Shown here piece after piece: positions 1 through 5,146 of a DNA stretch of 8,079 nucleotides (positions within the stretch are counted from its first letter, which is position 1; every line of letters starts with the position of its first letter). Made by a program: the position numbers and the translations under genes. The notes under the pieces were generated by a model. The model made no database searches. It was given only the letters and a program-made list of their open reading frames with translations, and was not told the DNA's origin. The stretch is from Actinomycetota bacterium (GTDB lineage Bacteria > Actinomycetota > Thermoleophilia > Solirubrobacterales > Solirubrobacteraceae): NCBI GenBank assembly GCA_019348435.1, contig JAHWJM010000106.1, forward strand, positions 1 through 8,079, read 5' to 3'.

Positions 1-105
1 ACGGTCCGCCATGTGGCCGAGGTCCTGGCCGGCATGACTGACGATCCGCCCATCGGCATGACCTCAGCAAGGGACTCGCCCGCGACGAAAGACGAGACGC
101 GCTGA
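1..105 (+). CDS. 3' end of an unidentified gene (34 C-terminal residues)
   Basis: The first frame is open from the window edge to a TGA at 103-105, while the other two + frames hit stops within about 45 nt. Most third codon positions are G or C (28 of 34), as in the real genes here. The visible tail contains HVAEVLAGMTDDPPIGM and ends in a charged stretch (SPATKDETR). I do not recognise a family from so little sequence, and the start lies outside the window. It ends 36 nt before the next start, on the same strand, so the two could be co-transcribed. It lies upstream of the apparent rearrangement point inside 142-552, so it may belong to a different locus from the genes to its right. Confidence 0.45.
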   Translation, partial: TVRHVAEVLAGMTDDPPIGMTSARDSPATKDETR

Positions 106-130
106 CCGGCCGCCTAACCCCATCGACAAC

Positions 131-134
131 GGAG
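131..134 (+). promoter_or_regulatory. Shine-Dalgarno (GGAG) for the ORF starting at 142
   Basis: GGAG lies 7 nt before ATG 142. Most genes in this window lack such a clear site. It supports the 5' part of the chimeric ORF as the genuine start of some gene, rather than random upstream sequence that happens to be open. Confidence 0.5.
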
Positions 135-141
135 CCCACCC

Positions 142-552
142 ATGACGGATGACAAACGGCCCAGCGACGCCGGCGACGAGCCCGCCGCTCCGGCGCAAAA
201 AAGCCCAAAACAAGCCAGCCCAAAGGGCGACAGCCCGAAACACCAGGGCGACAAGTATGCCATCGCGGTGGCCGACCGCGAGGGCGCCGAGGCTACGGCG
301 GACGACGCCGCCGGCCCTGCCGAGCCCTGCGGCCACGGCCTCGGCCACGGCGTCGGGATGGAGGTCCACGAGGGCCCGCGCCTGGGGAAGACGGGCGAGG
401 ACCCGCTGGCGGCGGGCAACATCGTCACCGTCGAGCCCGGCATCTACGTCCCCGGCGCGATCGGCGTGCGAATCGAGGATCTCGTCGCGGTCACCGACGA
501 CGGATGCGAGGTGCTCAACGGGCTGCCCAAGGCGCTGCGCACGGTCCAGTAG
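142..552 (+). CDS. Chimeric ORF: C-terminal remnant of an M24 Xaa-Pro peptidase behind an unrelated N-terminus
   Basis: From about residue 58 to the end (136 aa) this matches the C-terminal third of Xaa-Pro aminopeptidase/dipeptidase, metal enzymes that cut X-Pro bonds. HGLGHGVGMEVHEGPRL gives the metal His (H69) and the second-shell His (H76). TVEPGIY gives E98 and GVRIED gives E112. The two metal-binding aspartates of the pita-bread fold, and the whole N-terminal creatinase-like domain, are absent; family members are about 350-400 aa. Residues 1-45 are instead hydrophilic and rich in Lys, Pro and Asp, with more A in the DNA than the neighbours. Just before the conserved block the sequence reads AAGPAEPCGHG, where family members usually have a His/Phe-containing version, so the join lies near 255-325. 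Activity is unlikely. It is either a pseudogene made by deletion or rearrangement, or a misassembly join. The frame is intact and has its own ribosome binding site, so expression as a short protein is possible. Confidence 0.75.
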   Translation: MTDDKRPSDAGDEPAAPAQKSPKQASPKGDSPKHQGDKYAIAVADREGAEATADDAAGPAEPCGHGLGHGVGMEVHEGPRLGKTGEDPLAAGNIVTVEPGIYVPGAIGVRIEDLVAVTDDGCEVLNGLPKALRTVQ

Positions 553-600
553 CGCCGCGCGACGTTCAAGCGCCGCGCCCGAGCTGCCGATGCCCTCGTC

Positions 601-1848
601 GTGCGCGCACGTCTGAGCAGCGAATGGGCCTGGTGGGCAGGCGGACTCGTCGGCGCGGCCACGATGTGCTGGCTCACGCTGCAGGGCTTCGCCTGGAACG
701 ACTACGACAACGAGGTCTCCGGCGCCTTCAAGCTGCTGATCGCGGGGGATGTCGCCGGCTTCCTCTCGCAAGCGCCGGCCTACGGCGGCTCGCTCGTCCT
801 GCGCGCGCCGTTTGCGGGCGCGGTAGCGGCGCTGGGTGGTGGCGAGCTCGCGGTCTACCGCGCGGTCTCGATCCCGTGCGTCCTTGCGCTGGTGCTGCTC
901 GGAATCGCGCTGGTGCGCCGCATGGACCGGCGCGGGCGGACGATCGGCGCCCGCGCGCTCGTCCTCGCGCTCTGCGTCTGCAATCCGGTCACGCTACGTG
1001 CCCTCGAGATGGGTCATCCCGAAGAGCTGCTCTGCGCCGCGTTCGCGATCGGCGCGGTGCTCGCCGCGATCGACGCCCGCACGGTGCTGGCCTCGGTCCT
1101 GCTCGGGTTGGCCATCGCCACGAAGCAATGGGCGGTGCTCGCGATCGGCCCGGTGCTGCTCGCGCTGCCGCAGCGCCGGATCCTTGCGCTCGCGATCGCC
1201 GGCACGACCACGATCGCCGTCCTCACCCCGCTCCTGCTCGCGGGCTCGCACGAGGCGCTCGTCGCCGGCGCCAGCCAGACCGGCAACGTCATCTTCGTTC
1301 CGTGGCAGGCGTTCTGGTTTCTCGGCGAGAGCGGGCACGTCGTCATCGGCGGCAACGGGCTGCCCAAGCCGGACGGCTACCGCGTCCCGCCGGAGTGGCT
1401 GTCGCCCGTGACACACCCGCTGATCGCGTTTCTCGTCGTGCCGCTGTCGCTTGCCTGGGCGCGCGTGCACCGCGCCGTGCCGCGCTTCGGCGGCGAGCAG
1501 ATCCTGCTCCTGCTCACACTGCTCTTCCTGCTGCGGTGCATCCTCGACCCGTGGAACGTCGTCTACTACGAGCTGCCGTTCTTGCTGGCGCTGCTGACGT
1601 GGGAGACGCTCTGTCGACCGGAGCGCCCGCCGATCCTCGCGCTCGCCACGAGCGCGATCGTCTGGGTCACGTTCGAGCGTGCGCCGCAATGGCTGAGCCC
1701 AGATATGCAAGCCGCGTTCTTCCTGGCCTGGTCGCTGCCGCTGGCGGCCTGGCTTGCGCGCGAGGCGTTCGGCGGGGCGGCGCGGCGGAGCGTTTCGCGG
1801 GCGCTCGCCACGTCGCCGTCGTCGTCGCCGTCCCTGCAGAGCGTCTGA
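601..1848 (+). CDS. Polytopic membrane glycosyltransferase, GT-C / GT87-like (DUF2029 type)
   Basis: A 415-aa membrane protein with many hydrophobic segments, roughly at residues 10-30, 84-105, 117-132, 142-157, 161-174, 177-189, 193-213, 272-287, 299-313, 322-333 and 370-386. The layout is that of GT-C enzymes, which move sugars from polyprenyl-phosphate donors to lipids or wall polymers on the outer membrane face. An acidic patch follows the first membrane segment (NDYDNE, 33-38), where GT-C enzymes carry their catalytic Asp. HPEELL (139-144) and ATKQWA (173-178) resemble GT87/PimE-like motifs. The start is GTG 601, the only plausible one after the in-frame TAG at 550-552, and no clear Shine-Dalgarno precedes it. 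The C-terminus is a Ser/Pro tail encoded by CGTCGC/CGTCGT repeats. Donor and acceptor cannot be told from the sequence. It sits between the peptidase remnant and efp and looks like an insertion into that neighbourhood. Confidence 0.7.
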   Translation: MRARLSSEWAWWAGGLVGAATMCWLTLQGFAWNDYDNEVSGAFKLLIAGDVAGFLSQAPAYGGSLVLRAPFAGAVAALGGGELAVYRAVSIPCVLALVLLGIALVRRMDRRGRTIGARALVLALCVCNPVTLRALEMGHPEELLCAAFAIGAVLAAIDARTVLASVLLGLAIATKQWAVLAIGPVLLALPQRRILALAIAGTTTIAVLTPLLLAGSHEALVAGASQTGNVIFVPWQAFWFLGESGHVVIGGNGLPKPDGYRVPPEWLSPVTHPLIAFLVVPLSLAWARVHRAVPRFGGEQILLLLTLLFLLRCILDPWNVVYYELPFLLALLTWETLCRPERPPILALATSAIVWVTFERAPQWLSPDMQAAFFLAWSLPLAAWLAREAFGGAARRSVSRALATSPSSSPSLQSV

Positions 1849-1891
1849 GAGCTGGTAGCGCGGGGCGGCGGCGCTGCGGTTCGTCACCCGG

Positions 1892-1932
1892 TGCGTCGAA
1901 TCTGTATCGCTCCGCGTGCACGATTCGACGCA
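1892..1932. repeat. Repeat copy 1: perfect 11-bp inverted repeat around a 19-nt spacer
   Basis: The left arm TGCGTCGAATC (1892-1902) is the exact reverse complement of the right arm GATTCGACGCA (1922-1932). It lies 44 nt after the glycosyltransferase stop. As RNA it would form a stable stem-loop, but no T-run follows, so a classical intrinsic terminator is doubtful. Positions 1892-1931 recur at 2056-2095 (35 of 40 identical). The spacer contains GCGTGCAC, which is preserved in the second copy. Confidence 0.7.
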
Positions 1933-1976
1933 GCCCGGCTGCGCGCGAAGTTCTGTTGCGATCGTGCCGCCAAGTT

Positions 1977-2017
1977 GTCGCGGTCGCGACTGGTTTCGTG
2001 ACGCGCGTGGTTTCACG
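1977..2017. other. Small inverted repeats in the intergenic gap before the AbiEi/DUF559 gene
   Basis: GTCGCG and CGCGAC (1977-1990, 2-nt centre) form one inverted repeat. CGTGA (1997-2001) and TCACG (2013-2017) form a second. TGGTTTC also occurs twice directly (1991-1997 and 2008-2014). The 215-nt gap 1849-2063 holds no convincing gene: the short ORFs there have no family resemblance and overlap the repeats. I read the gap as untranslated, possibly regulatory or mobile-derived. Confidence 0.35.
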
Positions 2018-2049
2018 CTGCATCGATGGGCCAGATCGGGTGCTGCGGC

Positions 2050-2055
2050 AGGGGG
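2050..2055 (+). promoter_or_regulatory. Shine-Dalgarno-like AGGGGG for ATG 2064
   Basis: AGGGGG ends 8 nt before ATG 2064. It favours this start over the in-frame GTG at 2055, which would lie inside the binding site, and over much longer upstream readings of the same frame. Confidence 0.5.
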
Positions 2056-2095
2056 TGTGTCGAATGAGTCTCGCTCCGCGTGCACGAGTCGACGC
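2056..2095. repeat. Repeat copy 2, overlapping the start of the AbiEi/DUF559 gene
   Basis: Direct repeat of 1892-1931 with offset 164, identical at 35 of 40 positions; 17 nt in the middle (2071-2087) match exactly. The inverted repeat of copy 1 is degraded here (TGTGTCGAATG against GAGTCGACGCG), so only a weaker stem remains. ATG 2064 lies inside its left half and the G-rich Shine-Dalgarno ends at its edge, so folding would affect translation initiation. GCTGCGG also precedes both copies (1872-1878 and 2042-2048) with a 6-nt spacing difference. Confidence 0.65.
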
Positions 2096-3017
2096 GCCGC
2101 CCGACGGGCGGGTAGCTGACGTGGCCGCGCGGCAGCACGGGCTGATCCGTGTCGATCAGCTCGCCGCCTGCCGGCTTGACCGTGCCGCCGTCGCGCGGCG
2201 GGTGCGCAAAGGCTCGCTGCACCGGGTGCACACGGGCGTCTACGCCGTCGGCTACGCGCCACAGACGCTCGACGCGCGCTTCATGGCAGCCGTTCTCGCC
2301 GGCGGCGACGAGGCGTTTCTATCCCACTGGGCGTCGTGCGCGCTGGCCCGACTCGTGCGCTGGGAGCGCCTGCGTATCGACGTCACCGTCCGCGGGTCGG
2401 CGGAGCGTAGACGTCCCGGCATCCGCTTTCACCGCACCCGCGCGCTCGACCCGCGCGACACGACCCGCCTGTTCGGCATCCCGTGCACCACACCCGCCCG
2501 CGCGATCCTCGAGATCGCGCCCCAGCTCTCCGACGCGCGGCTCAAGCGCCTTGTGCGCAAGGCCCAGGCGGAAGAACTCGCCAGCATGCAGCAGTTCGCC
2601 GCCGTCCTGTCGCGCGCCAACGGGCACGCCGGCAGGCGGCGGGTAGCGGCGATCATCAAAACGGGCCGGGCGCCCACCGCCAGCGGCCATGAGGACGTGG
2701 TGCTCGATCTCGTCCTGCAGGCGGGGCTCGAGCATCCGGTAGTCAACGCGCGGCTGGTGGTCGGTGGGGTGCCCTACTACCCCGACCTGCGGTGGCCGGC
2801 GCAGCGCGTCAGCCTCGAGATCGACAGCAGTCCCTGGCACGACGGCCCGCTCGCCCAGCAACTCGACCGCGACCGGCAGGCCCAGCTCGAGGCGGCGGGC
2901 GAGCGCGTGCTCCGAACCACTCGCCAGCAGGCGCTGCTCGCGCCGCAACAGCTCGTGGCCAGGCTGCTATCCGCCGGAGCGCCCCGCGCGCGACGGCAAG
3001 GCGCAACAGCGTCCTAG
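2064..3017 (+). CDS. AbiEi-type winged-helix protein with C-terminal DUF559/Vsr-like nuclease fold
   Basis: A 317-aa protein with two parts. Residues 17-64 (VADVAARQHGLIRVDQLAAC onward, ending HRVHTGVYAVG) match the winged-helix domain of AbiEi-type antitoxins. Residues 205-303 look like a DUF559/Vsr-like PD-(D/E)xK fold: E210, YYPDLRW (D241), SLEIDSSPWH (E252, D254, H259), then LDRDRQAQLEAAGERVLRTT with the Arg/Leu pattern after the core. Proteins of this design are common in actinobacteria, often in many copies and usually without a toxin partner. No AbiEii toxin gene is adjacent here. Proposed roles range from abortive-infection or transcription control to DNA nicking, and none is established for this form. 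The reading frame stays open far upstream to 504, but that part is a shadow of the glycosyltransferase gene. The stop is 14 nt before efp, so efp may be read through from here. Confidence 0.8.
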   Translation: MSLAPRARVDAPPDGRVADVAARQHGLIRVDQLAACRLDRAAVARRVRKGSLHRVHTGVYAVGYAPQTLDARFMAAVLAGGDEAFLSHWASCALARLVRWERLRIDVTVRGSAERRRPGIRFHRTRALDPRDTTRLFGIPCTTPARAILEIAPQLSDARLKRLVRKAQAEELASMQQFAAVLSRANGHAGRRRVAAIIKTGRAPTASGHEDVVLDLVLQAGLEHPVVNARLVVGGVPYYPDLRWPAQRVSLEIDSSPWHDGPLAQQLDRDRQAQLEAAGERVLRTTRQQALLAPQQLVARLLSAGAPRARRQGATAS

Positions 3018-3031
3018 ACTGACGCGCAGCC

Positions 3032-3592
3032 ATGATCAGCACCAACCAACTGAAGAACGGCAACCACATCGAGGTTGACGGGACGATCTTCAAGGTCCTC
3101 GACTTCCAGCACGTCAAGCCCGGCAAGGGCGGCGCGTTCGTGCGCACGAAGCTGCGCCGCGCGAGCGACGGCAACGTCATCGACAAGACCTTCCGCGCGG
3201 GCGAGAAGTTCCGCTCCGTCCACACGGAGGCGCGCAAGATGCAGTTCCTGTATGCCGACGGCACCGACGCGCACTTCATGGACGCGGAGTCCTATGAGCA
3301 GATCGCCGTTCCCCAGTCATCCGTCGCCGAGGCGCTGCGCTGGACGAAGGCCAACGACACCGTCGACGTGCTCTTCATCGACGACGTGCCCGGCGATCTG
3401 CAGCTGCCGTCATCGGTCGAACTCGAGGTCACCGAGACCGAGCCCGGGCTGCGGGGCGACACCGCGTCGGGTGGCGGCGACAAGCCGGCGACGCTCGAGA
3501 CCGGCGCCACGATCCGCGTGCCCCTGTTCGTCAACATCGGCGACCGCGTCAAGGTCCAGACGGCCACCGGCGACTACATGTCGCGCGTCTAG
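3032..3592 (+). CDS. efp: Translation elongation factor P
   Basis: A 186-aa protein, the normal EF-P length, colinear with the family. EF-P binds between the P and E sites of stalled ribosomes and helps form peptide bonds at polyproline stretches. Domain I starts MISTNQLKNGNHIEVDGTIF and carries the loop VKPGKGGAFVRTK, with K32 at the tip where E. coli EF-P is lysylated on K34. The C-terminal OB domain has TETEPGLRGDTASGGG and ends VNIGDRVKVQTATGDYMSR, the family signature. No modification gene (epmA/B, earP or ymfI type) is visible here, so modification of K32 is unknown. ATG 3032 is the natural start by homology, and no clear Shine-Dalgarno precedes it. It is the first housekeeping gene of the run and is followed by nusB after 21 nt. 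Confidence 0.96.
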   Translation: MISTNQLKNGNHIEVDGTIFKVLDFQHVKPGKGGAFVRTKLRRASDGNVIDKTFRAGEKFRSVHTEARKMQFLYADGTDAHFMDAESYEQIAVPQSSVAEALRWTKANDTVDVLFIDDVPGDLQLPSSVELEVTETEPGLRGDTASGGGDKPATLETGATIRVPLFVNIGDRVKVQTATGDYMSRV

Positions 3593-3613
3593 CCGCGCCG
3601 CTGCGAAGCAGAC

Positions 3614-4030
3614 ATGTCGCGCAGGACCGATCAGCGCAGGGCGGCCGTCTTCGCCCTCTATCAGGCCGACGTGACCAAGCGCGAGCTCGAGGACGTCTTC
3701 GAGAGCAACGCATCGCTCTTCACGCGCGCCCTCGCCTACGCCGCCGAGGACCGCGCCGAGGAGCTCGACGCCCTGCTCGCGCGCCACGCCAAGGGCTGGA
3801 CGATCGACCGCATCGCCCCGCTGGAGAAGGCGATCATGCGCGTCGCGCTGCTGGAGATGCTGCACCCGGACGCCGCGCCCGCCGAAACGCCGATCCCCCC
3901 GGAGGGCGCCATCGACGAGGCCGTCGAACTCGCCAAGACGTACTCCGGCGCCGACGCGCCGAAGTTCGTCAACGGCATTCTCGCCGCGGTCCACCGCGAG
4001 ATGGGCGACAATCCCGCGACGACGTCATGA
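3614..4030 (+). CDS. nusB: Transcription antitermination factor NusB
   Basis: 138 aa, typical for NusB, an all-helical RNA-binding protein. With NusE (ribosomal protein S10) it binds boxA in rRNA leaders and prevents premature termination. The N-terminus MSRRTDQRRAAVFALYQADV gives the arginine-rich RNA-binding helix and the LYQxD motif. GWTIDRIAPLEKAIMRVALLE (61-81) and AIDEAVELAKTYSGADAPKF, then VNGIL (99-123), are the signature blocks. The loop HPDAAPAETPIPPEG (84-98) is longer and more Pro/Ala-rich than in many family members. It follows efp, a frequent arrangement, and its TGA overlaps the ATG of the next gene (ATGA at 4027-4030), implying translational coupling. Confidence 0.95.
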   Translation: MSRRTDQRRAAVFALYQADVTKRELEDVFESNASLFTRALAYAAEDRAEELDALLARHAKGWTIDRIAPLEKAIMRVALLEMLHPDAAPAETPIPPEGAIDEAVELAKTYSGADAPKFVNGILAAVHREMGDNPATTS

Positions 4031-4239
4031 GCGAAGCCGACGCGACAACCCTCGACGAACTCGTCGGCCAGCTGGAGCGGGCGGCCGAGCAGCTGCGGTC
4101 CGGCGATCTGAGCGCCGACGCCGCCGCGACGGTCGTCGAGGACTGCGCGGCGCTGGCGTCGCAGGCCTCCGCCGAGCTCGACCGCCGCGCGCGCGAGGCG
4201 GCGCGCGACCCGCTGCCGGGCCAGGACTCGCTGCTCTGA
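4027..4239 (+). CDS. xseB: Exonuclease VII small subunit-like protein (XseB-like)
   Basis: A 70-aa acidic helical protein. The core TLDELVGQLERAAEQLRSGD followed by LSADAA (8-34), then EDCAALASQASAELDRR (38-54), fits the XseB pattern: a helix ending LExGxLsLeeAl, then a second helix with Cys and a closing LxxAE-like stretch. XseB subunits coat the XseA catalytic subunit of exonuclease VII, which degrades single-stranded DNA. The usual LE-G and Y-E-G residues are partly changed (QLRSGDLS, TVVEDC), so the match is moderate. No xseA is in the window, although the two are often adjacent. The start is fixed by the 4-nt ATGA overlap with nusB. A generic short coiled-coil protein is the alternative. 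Confidence 0.6.
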   Translation: MSEADATTLDELVGQLERAAEQLRSGDLSADAAATVVEDCAALASQASAELDRRAREAARDPLPGQDSLL

Positions 4240-4270
4240 TCCCGCGGCGGCGGCGGACCCCGAGCCCGAC

Positions 4271-5140
4271 ATGCCGTATCCCGAAGAGCTGCGGCTGCTG
4301 GTCGAGGACGAGCTCGAGAGGCTCACGTTCTCCGAGGAGCCGGGTACCGCCCGCCTCGTCGAGGCGATGCGCTACAGCCTGCTCGCCGGCGGCAAGCGGA
4401 TCCGCCCGGTCCTCGCGCTGGCCACGGCGCGCGCGATCGGGCGCGACGAGCGCGACATGCTGCCACTCGCGACCGGCATCGAGCTCATCCACACGTACTC
4501 GCTCATCCACGACGACCTGCCGGCGATGGATGACGACGACATGCGTCGCGGCCGACCCACGGCGCACAGGGCCTTCGGCGAGGACGTCGCGATCCTCGCC
4601 GGCGACGCGCTTTACGCCGAGGCCTTCAAGCACATCCTCACCCACCAGCGCGGGGAGCCGCGGCCGATCCTCAACGCGATGGTCGAGCTCGCGACTGCGA
4701 CCGGCGTCGAGGGCATGGTCGGTGGGCAGTACATGGATGTCGCAGGCCAGGGGCAGGACGCCGACGAGCTGCGGCGCCTGCACGAGCTGAAGACCGGGAG
4801 GCTGATCGCGGCGTCGGTAGAGTGCGTATTGCTTATCAACGGAATGACACGGCCCGAGACCTCAGACTTCTGCGAGTTTGCCGCCGAGCTCGGTGTCCTG
4901 TTTCAGATCGTCGACGACATCCTCGACGTGACTGGTACGGACGCTGCGTTGGGTAAGCCGCAGGGCAGCGACGAGCGCCACGGCAAGCGCACGTACGTCA
5001 GCGAGTTCGGACTCGAAGGCGCACGTGAGCTGGCCGCACGGTCGCACCGTCAGGCACGCGCGTCGCTTCTCGCCGCCGCGCCCGACGGCGCGCCAGCGCT
5101 CGAGCAGATCACCGACTTCATCGCGACCCGCACCTCCTAG
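4271..5140 (+). CDS. ispA: Polyprenyl synthetase, type II farnesyl (or geranylgeranyl) diphosphate synthase
   Basis: 289 aa, the usual length for bacterial short-chain trans-prenyl synthases. They condense dimethylallyl diphosphate with isopentenyl diphosphate in the cytoplasm. GGKRIRP (40-46) binds the diphosphate. The first Asp-rich motif is DDLPAMD (81-87), with the two-residue insertion typical of bacterial type II farnesyl diphosphate synthase, followed by RRGRPT. The second is DDILD (215-219), then GKPQGSDERHGKRTYV. Tyr76, five residues before the first motif, fits a C15-type product, though C20 cannot be excluded. It lies 31 nt after the xseB-like gene and 6 nt before dxs, a common pairing that puts the MEP entry enzyme beside chain elongation. 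Codons around 4800-5000 look somewhat less GC-rich at third positions than elsewhere in the gene. Confidence 0.93.
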   Translation: MPYPEELRLLVEDELERLTFSEEPGTARLVEAMRYSLLAGGKRIRPVLALATARAIGRDERDMLPLATGIELIHTYSLIHDDLPAMDDDDMRRGRPTAHRAFGEDVAILAGDALYAEAFKHILTHQRGEPRPILNAMVELATATGVEGMVGGQYMDVAGQGQDADELRRLHELKTGRLIAASVECVLLINGMTRPETSDFCEFAAELGVLFQIVDDILDVTGTDAALGKPQGSDERHGKRTYVSEFGLEGARELAARSHRQARASLLAAAPDGAPALEQITDFIATRTS

Positions 5141-5146
5141 ACACCG

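Noticed and set aside
550..603. Possible stop-codon readthrough joining the peptidase remnant to the glycosyltransferase (same frame, one TAG between)
   Set aside because: The 16 intervening codons have no conserved content, the two proteins are unrelated, and the membrane protein has a plausible GTG start. The shared frame is probably chance.
64..771. Minus-strand ORF (235 aa) over the peptidase remnant
   Set aside because: It is opposite the conserved M24 motifs and the glycosyltransferase start, has no recognisable domain, and ignores the good GGAG/ATG signal on the + strand.
1800..1840. CGTCGC/CGTCGT repeats at the glycosyltransferase 3' end as a mobile or CRISPR-like repeat
   Set aside because: Simple low-complexity coding repeat giving a Ser/Pro tail; there are no spacers and no regular unit.
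504..2063. Open + frame running from 504 into the AbiEi/DUF559 gene, suggesting a giant 837-aa protein
   Set aside because: The upstream part is Arg/Ala-rich shadow sequence over the glycosyltransferase gene. Homology, the AGGGGG site and ATG 2064 all place the real start at 2064.
994..2262. Long minus-strand ORF (422 aa) across the glycosyltransferase and the intergenic gap
   Set aside because: Its translation is Arg/Ala/Glu-rich and typical of an antisense shadow in high-GC DNA. The repeated CTRS-type stretches in it simply come from the DNA repeat at 1892-2095.
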